Assembly (NCBI GenBank): GCA_030737835.1 | Contig: JAUJYN010000046.1 | Span: forward strand, 669,747-733,746 | Direction of reading: 5' to 3' | Length of the DNA stretch: 64,000 nucleotides | Source: Acorus gramineus | Lineage: Eukaryota; Streptophyta; Magnoliopsida; Acorales; Acoraceae | Part shown: positions 44,954 to 56,491 of the stretch, piece by piece | Position numbering within the stretch: the stretch's first letter is position 1 | Layout of the letters: every line of letters begins with the position of its first letter | Made by a program: the position numbers and the translations under genes | The notes under the pieces: generated by a model | What the model was told of the DNA's origin: nothing | Databases searched by the model: none | Seen by the model: only the letters and a program-made list of their open reading frames with translations

Positions 44954-47900
44954 TGTCACGCCCCAGGGCGGCCGTCCCCGGGACGCGGCAAGTGTATATA
45001 AAATATCAGAATCTACACAGAAGGTCAACAATATATCATACACAAGCAACCAGAATGACACACAGACAACAAAGAGGCTGACATGATATAAACACCAAAT
45101 GCGGAAGCAAAAGACTGAATCTGTAAATAAACATACTACAGACTCGATACTCAATCATCTGTCCTGTGAGAGCCAATATACACAAATACAACTAAATATA
45201 TACAAACGCGTGCCAAGAACGGAAATAAAATACATACAGTCAAGAAGGGATGCTGATAGCCTCTGGCACTCGCGGAACGTAGCGCTGCTCCGCTACTGAA
45301 GGAATCCCTCGGACGGCTCCAACTGCTGCTCCGGCTCCGGCTCAGTGACAACTGGGGAAAACATATGCGAGGGGTGAGCCACACGCTCAGTGAACAGCAC
45401 AACCCATGCATCACAGACAATATTGACCACAATTCAATTATTTATCCAGCCTCTAAGTGGCAGGAACAACATAATCCAGGGAGTCGCTCACCGACGACCC
45501 ACCACACCCTCACCCTCACCCCTCAACAGGTGACGCAGGATATTGGGACTAATAATCATCCAATCACAAATCCAACGGGTCGCTCATCGCCAACCCACTA
45601 CACCCTCACCCTCACCCTACAACGGGTGACATAGGATTTTGGGACTGACTAGGCTGTTGGTCACCCTTGGTCCACCGATAGTCTCTCCTCCACTCCGTAT
45701 GCCGCTTGGCTTTCACCCACAACTTCAGCACAGTCCGTCACAAATATCGGGAGGCGCCTACTGATGGGAGCCCTCGAAAGGGACGGCCTTATCACGCTGG
45801 GGCAGTCTCTACACGGATCCAACGAAGGGAAACAGAACAGCCTATCCATACGCATATGATCCACTCGGATCCGCCGACAACACATCTCTACAACTCTAAT
45901 GTCATGAATTCTTCAGAATTCCTCCAGGGCGCATAACCAAGATGCGGGGAACATATACAACAATAGCAAGGGTGGAATATCATTGGGGGAAAGAAACTTG
46001 GGAGGGCAGCGTGAGTTCCCGATATAGGACACCCCGACAACCAAACAAGGAACACGGAGTACCCTAACCCGGGTCTCACCGCTGTCCTCGCAAGGCCCCT
46101 CCCCTATAATATTCACTAAGATGCTAATAATCACACAAGGGATAAATCATTAATTATCAACTAAAGATATAATATTACTGGGATAAGAACCTTGGGAGGG
46201 CAGCATGAGGTCCCGATACAGGACATCCCGACAACCAAACAAGGAACACGGAGTACCCTAACCCGGGTCTCAATGTTGACCTCGCAAGGCCCCTCCCTAT
46301 AATATTATCTAAGGCATGCAATTAACATATACTAGCATTTAATTTAATAAATAAACTAGTAGGACACATGCATAGGCCAAGGCTTCCTAGCATGAGAACA
46401 GGGGGACATGATGCATGGCTCTTACACATATCCTAAGGGTGCAAGTCCCTAACATGCAAAGTCTAGGGTAGCATGCATTCTACACTTTAAATCATGCAGC
46501 ATGGAATACACTTTTCAACGGGTTAATATAAATCCATGGTGCCCCAGGAGAGGTCGGTATACGCCCAAATGCGTATAACGCCTCACTACTGGGTTGGATT
46601 GTCCCACTCACCAGAAACCGGGTCGTCGCGCGATCGTCCGTCAAGATCTGCAAGACAGGGTAGTAACTTGGTGAGTAAAACCCAAAAACACTACAAAATA
46701 TACCAAGCTACTCAAATAAATACCCAACACTCGGGCAAACGTACATACGACCCGTACGCACGCTAGCCCGAGCGCCCCGACAAACTCCCGCACCCCCGGC
46801 AACCATCCGCACGGCCAACCGCCCCCGGATGCGCCGCCGCGCCTCAGCCCGCGCACCCAGGCGCACCGCCGGGCCCCTGCCCGCACGCCTGGACATGCAG
46901 CCGAGCCACCCGGGGCACCGCGCGCCCACTGCGCCCTGCCGCAGCAGCCCGCGCATACCCCGCACGCCCCGCGCTGACCCGTGAGCACATCGCACGCCCC
47001 GCGCGCCCAGCGCCTCGCCCTGCGCGCACCCCGCGCGCACCTCCAGCCCCGCTCCGCGCGCACTCCGCGCGCACCGCCAGCCTCGCACCCACTGCCTCCT
47101 CACCACGCGCACACCTGCGCCTCTGCCCAGCGCCCCGCGCGCATGCTCCTCTGCGGTGCCCAGCGCCCAGCGCTCAGCACCCGCGACCAGCTCCCAGCGC
47201 TTAGCGCCCAGCACCCGGGACCCTCACCCAGTGCCGACGCGCACGCCCGCGCAACACGTGCCCAGCGCGCCTGGCAGCACGCGCCCAACGCGCCTGCCAG
47301 CCTGCCCGCGCTGCCTGCCTGCGCGCATCGCCGAGTGGCCCGAGCACCGCTCGCCTGCACGCCCGGCACTGCTCGCCTGATGCCCGAGCACCTCCTGCCT
47401 AGCACGCCTGCCACCCAGCCTGCCTGCCCGGCCTGCCAGCACGCACAGCCCAGCCAGCCTACCCGCATGCCTCCCCCTGCACCCCCCGCGCGCGCGCCCG
47501 CGCGCACGCGCTCGCGCGCCCGGCAAACTGTGTGCCTGCTCCCAGCCTACCCGGGGCAGCTAGCCTCCCTGCCCGGACTGCCTACCCGCCTGTCCGAGAA
47601 ACCACCCTCTACCACCAGCCACCCCAAGGCCTCCGACCACCACCCACAGCCCTCCGACGGCCACCCACCGCCGCCGACCACCACCCAACCTCATATCCAC
47701 CCTCCTAACATACATCTAAGCATAAAAAGAGAAGAAAAAGGGCTTACCAAGGGAAAGAAAGGATGTTCGGTTGCTCTCCGCGCACCGAAACCTCTCCCAA
47801 AAGGCTTCCAACACCGAGATCTACTCCCACCTCCGAAATGGCTCGGATCTGAGGAGAAGAGAGGGCGGATGGAAGGGCTAGGTTGGCCGGAATCCGGATT

Positions 47901-48305
47901 TGAAAGCACTCTACACTTTCTATGCTTTAGGTTTTTGGGTTTGAGGACTCTAAGGGGCTCAAATGAAAAAGAGAGAGGGGAGAGAGAAAACTTTTGGGGA
48001 AGATGAATAGTGCTAGACAACTTTTCTCACCCCACTTATAAAGTCAACTCACTTAAAACCCGGATACGCCCCGGAACTGCAAAATTTCAGAAACGTTGCC
48101 GGAATTCGATGAAATTTTTGTGAGAGGCCTAAAATGGCACCAGGACACCAAATATGCAGTTAGATTTCCAATCGGAGTCCTCTAACTCAGGACGATAGCT
48201 AACAGTCCAAAAATTAGCGGTTCCGATCGAAAACCGAAAAAAAAAAAAAAACTGCCAGAACGCTCCAACGGTTACCAGCAGGCTAAAAGTGACACATATA
48301 TAACA
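44954..48305 (-). repeat. Element E 3' LTR
   Basis: It runs from TGTCACGCC to ACACATATATAACA, 3352 bp. It holds two C-rich G-quadruplex complements (45505 and 45603), two 140-bp modules, the middle exon (46612-46647), a large CpG block (about 46740-47560) and exon 1 (about 47750-48000, with GFGARRATEHPFFPL). It has about 170 bp in the CpG block that the 5' LTR lacks. Confidence 0.92.
46612..46647 (-). other. Conserved LTR middle exon (36 nt), element E 3' LTR
   Basis: It has CTTGCAG before and GTGAGTGGG after, on the minus strand. The favoured frame reads LDGRSRDDPVS. Exon 3 continues as TEPEPEQQLEPSEGFLQ then TAG. Exon 1 of this family ends one base short of the phase needed. The copy in the 5' LTR is at 52844-52879. 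Confidence 0.5.
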
Positions 48306-48318
48306 TTCTTCCCCCCTT
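48306..48318 (-). other. Polypurine tract, element E
   Basis: TTCTTCCCCCCTT on the plus strand is the reverse complement of the AAGGGGGGAAGAA tract of A and G and abuts the 3' LTR. Confidence 0.92.
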
Positions 48319-48890
48319 AGGAAATTTTGTCCTCAAAATATGCAAAAACATCTAGGAGGGGAAAAGATGCGGATACGCGTCACACCTGGCATCCTTGAGC
48401 TCCCAAGTGTCCTCGACACCGGAACGGTGCTGCCATCGCACCTCGACCAACTGGACGGTCTTGGTGCAGAGCCTCCTCACGCGGCGGTCCATGATCACAA
48501 TCGACTGCTCCACGAATGACTGTCCGGCTCAGAGACGAGCGGCTCGAACGGGATGACGTGAGCAGGATCGTGGACACACCTTTACCCAACTGCGAACCCA
48601 CCCCTCCAAGACGGAGAGGTAAGAATTGGCGCTGAGGTGAGCCTCCGATAAAACTCCAGGAAGCTCTCCTCGCAAGACGGGGACCACTCGAACCGGACAT
48701 CCTTCCAAGTAAGGCGGTTAAGAGGAACAGCTATCTTCGAGAGACCCTCGTCAAGCTTCCTGCAATAACTCGCCAAACTCGGGAAGCTCCGAATCCTAGC
48801 AGGGTTCGACGGTCGACGCCAATTTGACGCGACGAGCGTCTTGCCCGGGTCCACAGATATGCCTTCACCAGAAATCACTCTGCCCAAAAG
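48319..48890 (-). pseudogene. Element E pol remnant, RT/RNase H fragment fused to chromodomain tail
   Basis: It is the minus-strand counterpart of 10968-11500 in element A. A piece of late RT ([23 protein letters not shown]) joins abruptly to the integrase end ([13 protein letters not shown] type) and a broken chromodomain. The same breakpoint as in A shows shared descent. No enzyme could be made from it. Confidence 0.85.
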
Positions 48891-49690
48891 GCCTTAACCC
48901 CCACCAAAACTCACACCTGATCTTCCATCCATTTGATGCTTCCATGGTATCCCTTGCCTGGGAAAAGAAACCTCGAGAGGGCACCATGAAATCCCGATAT
49001 AGGATACCCCGACAACCAAACAAGGAACACGAAGTACCCTAGCCCGGGTTTCAACGCTGACCTCACAAGGCCCCTTAATCCAGAAAGGAACACTAGAAGA
49101 AGACATCATTTAAAGAACACTACTAACCCCTCCGGATCATCTATCTCTAGGTGATCACCCAACGATGTCCTTCAACATCATTTACAAGACCGAACCCAAC
49201 ATCATCGGGAATGGTCGAATCAACAATTTGGTCACGAGCGACCCGTCTTCGCCTCATCCACACCCTCACTCCCGAAAGGAGACATTTTGGGACTTTGGGA
49301 GAGACTTAGACTGCTCTTCACCCCTGGTCCACCGGTAGCCTCTCCCCGCTCCGTAGCTCGCCTGGTCCTCTGACCGGGAGCCTGTCTAACGCCGGGGCTG
49401 TACTACGCGGATCCCACGAAGGGGAGAGCGATTCCACGCTCGCGGCACCATTCAATAATCTCTTCCCGGGTAGCCCCTACCTGGTATACTCCCAGATTCA
49501 GTACCCCTCCGACTGCATCGGTGGTACCTACTGATGGGAACTCTCTGCCAGGACGGCTACAACCCGGCTTCCTTAACCCAAACAACCGTTCTTGACACTC
49601 ACTCACCAAAATACCACACACACTTGCATAACAGCAACCAAACACACACCCACACACATATATCCTACTACTAGAGAGCTGGGAACACAA
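48891..49690 (-). other. Spacer replacing pol in element E
   Basis: It includes a 140-bp module (about 48955-49085) and a conserved LTR-type unit (about 49290-49550). The gag frame runs into it as far as 49403. It matches the element A spacer throughout. Confidence 0.8.
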
Positions 49691-51073
49691 GATAATACCT
49701 CGAACCATGATACCCGAAGACTGCGCCTCCTCGGCCGTAAGCGCTGCAACTCTGCCCTGGACCAACCGCGGCTGAGGAGCAGGAGCACGTCTCGCCGGCT
49801 GCACTGGCTGCCTCCACTGGTCAACTCGACCATCCTGTGGCTGCTGCTGACGCTGAGGCTGCTGCTGCTGGCGCGGAAGCTGCTGCTGTAAGAACTGCGG
49901 CTGCTGAGGTAGCACTCGGGGTCGGCCAGCATCAGGGCAATTGCATCTGATATGCCCGATGCGCTGACAATGGAAACAGCGCCGCCTCTCCGGCTGCACG
50001 GACTGGATGGGCACTGCTGCAATGGGTGCTGGATCCCACACTGGCACCGCATCAGCTGGAGGAGAGGCAGCCGCTGACTGATCGAAGCGGGGCCTCTTCT
50101 TCTTGCGCTGCCTCTGGTCCCGACTCCCGGAAGGACCCTGATCTGCAGAAGGGGTCGGAACCCCCACGATGATCCCGAGATCTCGCTCGACCGTCTTCGC
50201 TCGAGACACCAAGTCCGAGAACCTCGAGAATGCCTGGGAGGTGACGTGCACCCGGATGGCGCTGCTGAGACCCAACTCGAAACGGCGGCACCGCGTGTCC
50301 TCATCCATCACCAAGGCCGGAGCAAATCTGGAGAGCCTCGTGAAGCGCGTAGAGTAGTCAGCAACCGACATGGAGCCCTGCGTCAACTGCTCGAACTCCC
50401 GCATCACGATCTGGCGCGTCGAGAACGGAAAGTACTCCTCCAAGAAATACCTCCGGAAACCCGCCCAAGAAAGCTGCTCCACTCCCTCTGGGATGTCCAC
50501 CACTCGGGTAGCCCACCAGTCGGCGGCGTTACCCTTCAGCATAAAGGTGGCCAGGGGGACTCGCTGGCGATCAGTGCAAAGCATGGCCGCGAAGATCGTA
50601 TCCACCTCCCTCAACCAACGCTCTGGCGCAAGAGGATCTGCCGACTGACCATGGAACTCGGGAGGGTGGAGCTTCAAAAAGGCGTTGAGGCCGCTCTGCT
50701 GCACTCGCGCCGCCGCCTCTAGCTCCTCCTCCCTTTCCAGGGGATCCTCAACTCCTACTGCCGGAATCGTCACGGGGACTGGGGGTACATCGGGTACCAC
50801 AGGCGGATCTGCCACCAAGGGGACCTGCGGAACTGCCTCGCGAGCCGCCCTCAGCTCCTGAATCTCTCTAGCCTGCTCTGCTAATGCTCTGGTCTGGGCC
50901 TCCAGCGCCCTCGTCTGTGTCTCCACCAAATCAGCCAACCGAGCGAAAGCACGCTCCCAAGCAGGAGGCTCCTGCGTCAAGGACTCTCCGGTAGCATCCT
51001 CGTCTCTGGTAGGTCCGGAAACCTCCAAAGACCGAGAGGGACCTCGTCCGCGCCGTCCTCTGCGAGGAGGCAT
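49403..51073 (-). CDS. gag: Intact Gag of element E with spacer-encoded tail
   Basis: 556 codons without interruption. Residues 1-125 are basic, then proline-rich, with a heptad-like stretch (ETQTRALEAQTRALAEQ). Residues about 125-290 form the Retrotrans_gag core (LKLHPPEFHGQ, GNAADWWATR, FSTRQIVMREFEQL). Residues 320-330 are basic, and a CX2CX4HX4C zinc knuckle spans C366, C369, H374 and C379. A glutamine-rich tail follows. From about residue 468 the frame leaves gag homology and reads about 89 codons of spacer, so the C-terminus is novel. It would form the particle and bind RNA. Protease is absent from the element, so processing would depend on another element. It is the only undamaged gag among the G/A/E group in this window. 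Confidence 0.92.
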   Translation of the reverse strand: MPPRRGRRGRGPSRSLEVSGPTRDEDATGESLTQEPPAWERAFARLADLVETQTRALEAQTRALAEQAREIQELRAAREAVPQVPLVADPPVVPDVPPVPVTIPAVGVEDPLEREEELEAAARVQQSGLNAFLKLHPPEFHGQSADPLAPERWLREVDTIFAAMLCTDRQRVPLATFMLKGNAADWWATRVVDIPEGVEQLSWAGFRRYFLEEYFPFSTRQIVMREFEQLTQGSMSVADYSTRFTRLSRFAPALVMDEDTRCRRFELGLSSAIRVHVTSQAFSRFSDLVSRAKTVERDLGIIVGVPTPSADQGPSGSRDQRQRKKKRPRFDQSAAASPPADAVPVWDPAPIAAVPIQSVQPERRRCFHCQRIGHIRCNCPDAGRPRVLPQQPQFLQQQLPRQQQQPQRQQQPQDGRVDQWRQPVQPARRAPAPQPRLVQGRVAALTAEEAQSSGIMVRGIILCSQLSSSRIYVCGCVFGCCYASVCGILVSECQERLFGLRKPGCSRPGREFPSVGTTDAVGGVLNLGVYQVGATREEIIEWCRERGIALPFVGSA

Positions 51074-51175
51074 ATCAGCACCCTAAGAAAACCAGACACT
51101 AGGATCAGAATACTCATATAGAAATCCTAGGACTCATCTCTACGAAAGGAAGACTATTGGCTCTGACAGGACCAG

Positions 51176-51187
51176 GCTCTGATACCA
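51176..51187 (-). other. Primer binding site, element E
   Basis: GCTCTGATACCA on the plus strand is six bases from the 5' LTR end on the minus strand. Confidence 0.95.
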
Positions 51188-53817
51188 ACTTTTGTCACGC
51201 CCCAGGGCGGCCGTCCCCGGGACGCGGCAAGTGTATATAAAATATCAGAATCTACACAGGAGGTCAATAATATATCATACACAAGCAACCAGAATGACGC
51301 ACAGACAACAAAGGGCTGACATGATATATACACCAAATGCGGAAGCAAAAGACTGAATCTGTAAATAAACATACTACAGACTCGATACTCAATCATCTGT
51401 CCTGTGAGAGCCAATATACACAAATACAACTGAATATATACAAACGCGTGCCAAGCACGGAAATAAAATACATACAGTCAAGAAGGGATGCTGATAGCCT
51501 CTGGCACTCGCGGAACGTAGCGCTGCTCCGCTACTGAAGGAATCCCTCGGAAGGCTCCAACTGCTGCTCCGGCTCCGGCTCAGTGGCAACTGGGGAAAAC
51601 ATATGCGAGGGGTGAGCCACACGCTCAGTGAACAGCACAACCCATGCATCACAGACAATATTGACCACAATTCAATTATTTATCCAGCCTCTAAGTGGCA
51701 GGAACAACATAACCCAGCCGGTCGCTACAACGACGAACCACCACACCCTCACCCTCACCCTTCAACAGGTGATAGTATTGGGACTGATAATCATCCAATC
51801 ACAAATCCAGTGGGTCGCTCATCGCCAACCCACTACACCCTCACCCTCACCCTACAACGGGTGACATAGGATTTTGGGACTGACTAGGCTGTTGGTCACC
51901 CTTGGTCCACCGATAGTCTCTCCTCCACTCCGTAGGCCGTTTGGCCTTCACCCATAACTTCAGCACAGTCCGTCACAAATATCGGGAGGCGCCTACTGAT
52001 GGGAGCCCTCGAAAGGGACGGCCTTATCACGCTGGGGCAGTCTCTACACGGATCCAACGAAGGGAAACAGAACAGCCTATCCATACGCATATGATCCACT
52101 CGGATCCGCCGACAACACATCTCTACAACTCTAATGTCATGAATTCTTCAGAATTCCTCCAGGCGCATAACCAAGATGCGGGGAACATATACAACAATAG
52201 CAAGGGTGGAATATCATTGGGGGAAAGAAACTTGGGAGGGCAGCGTGAGTTCCCGATATAGGACACCCCGACAACCAAACAAGGAACACGGAGTACCCTA
52301 ACCCGGGTCTCACCGCTGTCCTCGCAAGGCCCCTCCCCTATAATATTCACTAAGATGCTAATAATCACACAAGGGATAAATCATTAATTATCAACTAGAG
52401 ATATAATATTATTGGGACAAGAACCTTGGGAGGGCAGCATGAGGTCCCGATACAGGACATCCTGACAACCAAACAAGAACACGGAGTACCGTAACCCGGG
52501 TCTCAATGTTGACCTCGCAAGGCCCCTCCCTATAATATTATCTAAGGCATGCAATTAACATATACTAGCATTTAATTTAATAAATAAACTAGTAGGACAC
52601 ATGCATAGGCCAAGGCTTCCTAGCATGAGAACAGGGGGACATGATGCATGGCTCTTACACATATCCTAAGGGTGCAAGTCCCTAACATGCAAAGTCTAGG
52701 GTAGCATGCATTCTACATTTAAATCATGCAGCATGGAATACACTTTTCAACGGGTTAATATAAATCCATGGTGCCCCAGGAGAGGTCGGTATACGCCCAA
52801 ATGCGTATAACGCCTCACTACTGGGTTGGATTGTCCCACTCACCAGAAACCGGGTCATCGCGCGATCGTCCGTCAAGATCTGCAAGACAGGGTAGTAACT
52901 TGGTGAGTAAAACCCAAAAACACTACAAAAAATACCAAGCTACTCAAATAAATACCCAACACTCGGGCAAACGTACATACGACCCGTACGCACGCTAGCC
53001 CGAGCGCCCCGACACACTCCCGCACCCCCGGCAACCATCCGGACGGCCAACCGCCCCCGGATGCGCCGCCGCGCCTCAGCCCTGCGCGCACCCCGCGCGC
53101 ACCTCCAGCCCCGCTCCGCGCGCACCACCAGCCTTGCACCCACTGCCCTCCTAACCGCGCGCACACCTGCGCCTCTGCCCAGCGCCCCGCGCGCATGCTC
53201 CTCTGCGGCGCCCAGCGCTCAGCACCCGCGACCAGCTCCCAGCGCTTAGTGCCCGGCACCCAGGACCCTCACCCAGCGCCCACGCGCACGCCCGCGCAAC
53301 ACGTGCCCAGCGCGCCTGGCAGCACGGGCCCAACGCGCCTCCCAGCCTGCCCGCGCTGCTGCCCGCGCTGCCTGCCTGCGCGCATCGCCGAGTGGCCCGA
53401 GCACCGCTCGCCTGCACGCCCGACACTGCTCGCCTGATGCCCGAGCACCTCCTGCCTAGCACGCCTGCCGCCCAGCCTGCCTGCCCGGCCTGCCAGCGCG
53501 CACAGCCCAGCCAGCCTACCCGCATGCCTTCCCCTGCACCCCCCGAGCGCACGCCCGCGCGCACGCGCGCGCGCGCCTGGCAAACTGGTGCGCCTGCTCC
53601 CAGCCTACCCGGGGCAGCTAGCCTCCCTGCCCGGGACTGCCTACCCGCCTGTCCGAGCAACCACCCTCTACCACCAGCCACCCCAAGGTCTCCGACCACC
53701 TCCCACAGCCCTCCGACGGCCACCCACCGCCGCCGGCCACCACCCAACCTCATTTCCACCCTCCTAACATACATCTAAGCATGAAAAAGAGAAGAAAAAG
53801 GGCTTACCAAGGGAAAG

Positions 53818-55049
53818 CTGCCCACAGTTGCGGCAGTTACATAACCGACCACACCTTGCCCACTTCGCGTGCATCGTGTGCCACGTCGCCCCACGAGTTG
53901 CCCACGATCCTGCTTCACGCGTCCGAGACTCCGCTTGTTCTCGCTCACGTTCTAAGTGGTCCGGCCAGTGTGGATGATGCATGCCACACCGTTGCCCACG
54001 CGCGCATCTCACCCACTTCCACGTCCAGTGCAACCGTCTGTCCTCGTAGCGCATTAGACCGCGTAACCAGCGCGTCTAACTGCCTACTCTCGCATTCCTT
54101 GCAACTGCCCGCATTCGTGGTGAGCCCGCGTGTGCTACGTCACGTCCTGCACCATGTAACCCACGTTCCCGCAAGTTTCGTGCAACCGCTCGCCCACTTT
54201 CCAATTGCGTCTCCACGTGTCCCACGTTGTGTCATGCACCACGCATCGCTCACGCTTCCGCACCTTGTGGTTGTGCCACGAGCCATTGTGCACTCATGCA
54301 CCCAGTGCACACCTTGAGCGCCTCCGGTCACCCTGCCCGGATGCCCAATGGTTCTCCGACTTGTACGCCACGTACTGTGCGGATTCCCCTTCTGATTGAG
54401 TGATCTTGCGCATCACTCTTGCACGTCCCCACGTGCCCATGTCTGGCTTATGCAGTCCAGTCCTTGCCCACGCCTGGTTCATGCACCCTTGTGTTTGCCC
54501 ACGTCAGTTTCCCATGCCCGTGTCAACCACCACGCATCTCCCCCACGTTTCTTGCAAGGTCAGATCCCTTCTGAGTGTCCATGTGTCCCCCGAGTCATCG
54601 CGCACTCGGTGCACATCTCAGGACACAACTGGCCATGCTGCATTGGTTTCCCCGAGTCCGTCCGGCAGATCCCATGAGAGTGCCCGAACCAGATGTCCGG
54701 CACTCCAGACATGTTACCCGACACTCCCGATCGAGCTTCCCGACGGCCCTGGTCGAGTTATCCGATATTCCCGGATGAATTGCCTGATACTCCCGTTCAG
54801 GGCTTCCGATGCTCTCGGTCTGTTGCCCGGCAAGCCCACGTCATTGCGCCCGTGGTGCCGGCTCATTTGGATCACGCTTCTCGGTCACATCTCCGTGTAT
54901 GACTAGGATCCGTTCCAGCCATCCCCACATGTCTCCGAGCCACGTACGCGTCCCACTCTTCCTGGCATGTCCGCAAGCCATCGCGCACTTGCACACAAAC
55001 ATGCCTGGCACGTGTCCCCTCCGCGTGCCATGAGTTTTAGGGTGTGACA
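53818..55049 (-). repeat. Element H 3' LTR
   Basis: It starts TGTCACACCCTAAAACTC at 55049 on the minus strand, directly after the polypurine tract. It is rich in short GTGGGC/CGTGG-type motifs. The far end at 53818 (GTAACTGCCGCAACTGTGGG) lacks a clear CA terminus and is set by where host LTR similarity resumes. Confidence 0.65.
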
Positions 55050-55199
55050 AACCTTCCCCACCCATTGAGTCTGACGTCCTCGTCAGAGCAACCTTCGAGC
55101 AGCCACTCCTCCGCTGAGTGGATGTGAAACTCCGATGCGCTCCACATATTCCCACGACTTAAGGCACCCGTCATTTGGCCCACGCGCGCGCCCTCCTGG

Positions 55200-56491
55200 A
55201 TCAGCATTTGCCCCGAGCCCGCCAATAGTCGCATAAGTCGACCCACCCGCCGACTTGTACGTTGACGCTTCTCGGCACGTCAACAATGGGTTTTGCCTCC
55301 GAGTTCACCGCCAAGATGCGGTAAGACTCCCTGGTGAGCGCAAGTCCCCGCTTGCACACAACTTTGTACAGATAAAGTTGTGCGTGGTGCACACCCACCA
55401 ACGCTCTAAGAGGCTTCCCACTCCCGTCGCGTCAAGGTTCATCATGCCACCCTTCCCGAGAGCACTCCTCCAATCGCAGAGCGCTCAAGAGTTGGAGGGG
55501 ATTAACTCGCACACAATCCCCGGCTGATGATGAGTCGGCTTCCTCGACAACCAAGGCGTTCAGCTTCTCCTTCTTGGGACAATTTCGGGCACGATGGGGC
55601 CCTCCGCAAAGGAAACAGCCATCACTAGATTTGGTGGCCTGTCCCCCATCAGAGGCGTCCCGATCCTTCTTGCCGTCAGTTTTCCCACCCTTCTGGAGTT
55701 TCTCCTTGGACTTCCCCGCACCTTCCTCCCCGGAAGGGTCGGGCTGTTTGTAGTCCACAAGAGCATCTGCTGCCACCATTGCCGCTGAAAGGTCCTTGAC
55801 TCCTTGGCGCCTCAATTCATTCTGGGCCCAGTTCTGCAACCCAGACATGAAATTGAAGAGTTTGTCTTCCTCAGCCATGTTCTTGATGTCCAACATCAAG
55901 GAGGAAAACTTCTTCACATACTCGCGCACACTCCCCGTGTGCTTGAGCTTTCGAAGGGCATCCCGCGCCACCCACGCCACGTTGGTAGGTAGGAACTGCT
56001 CCTTCATTTCTTTGACGAGGGCCTCCCACGTCACGATGACCGGGCGAGTTGCATCCTCCGTCCGAGTGCGCCACCATAGTTTTGCATCACCCGTAAGATA
56101 CATGCTCGCCAAGGTCACCATCTCATTCTCTGGAGTGTGGACCGCCTTGAAATAGTGATCCACATCCCAGAGAAAGTTCTCGAGTTCTTTGGCACTCCGA
56201 GCGCCATCGAACGATTTCGGTTCCGGGACTTTGGGACTTCGATGTCTGGTCTCGCCTGAGACAGATGTCTCCTTCAAGAGGCGCTTGACCAACACAACGT
56301 CGTCAGCGAGTTTGCCACAGGAGGAATGGAAGCCTTCGGAGGTGGAGGCTAAGTCGTCTTGGAGCCCCTTGAATTTTGACTCCCAAGCATCGACTAGCTC
56401 CACCGTTGTTGCATCCACCGCAGCAACCCTTTCGGCCAAAGCGACATGCTTTGCCTCCAGATCCTCCATCCTCTCCTCCGTGCGCCCCACT
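55200..56491 (-). pseudogene. gag: Element H gag and protease fragment
   Basis: Gag is open from the left junction (about 56491) to 55432. It has a coiled-coil-like N-terminus (MEDLEAKHVALAERVAAVDA), a Retrotrans_gag core (LENFLWDVDHYFKAVHT, GDAKLWWRTR, LKHTGSVREYVKKF), a lysine-rich linker, and a zinc knuckle CFLCGGPHRARNC followed by NALV. After a frame change the protease-flanking part is still legible near 55201-55401 (GLALTRESYRILAVNSEAKPI, VQVGGW). The aspartic DTGA block is not readable. The missing pol makes it non-functional. Upstream, the gag frame is fused to the exon 1 frame of the host LTR, giving one open frame from 56634 to 55432. Confidence 0.82.

Larger units (their letters stand above)
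53818..56491 (-). mobile_element. Element H: truncated gag-protease element with one LTR
   Basis: Minus-strand order is gag (no leader or 5' LTR), protease remnant, non-coding stretch, polypurine tract (AATGGGTGGGGAAGGTT, rc of about 55050-55066), then LTR TGTCACACCC from 55049 down to about 53818. RT and integrase are gone. It differs from the G/A/E group in gag and LTR. There is no target duplication, and a few host bases are lost at the junction, so it may have arrived by repair rather than normal integration. Confidence 0.75.

Noticed and set aside
46981-48006. Long plus-strand open frame (341 codons) in the E 3' LTR
   Set aside because: It lies in the CpG block, where stop codons are rare on both strands and in several frames at once. 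The product is low-complexity Arg/Ala/Pro, and the open frame is not kept in the partner LTR.
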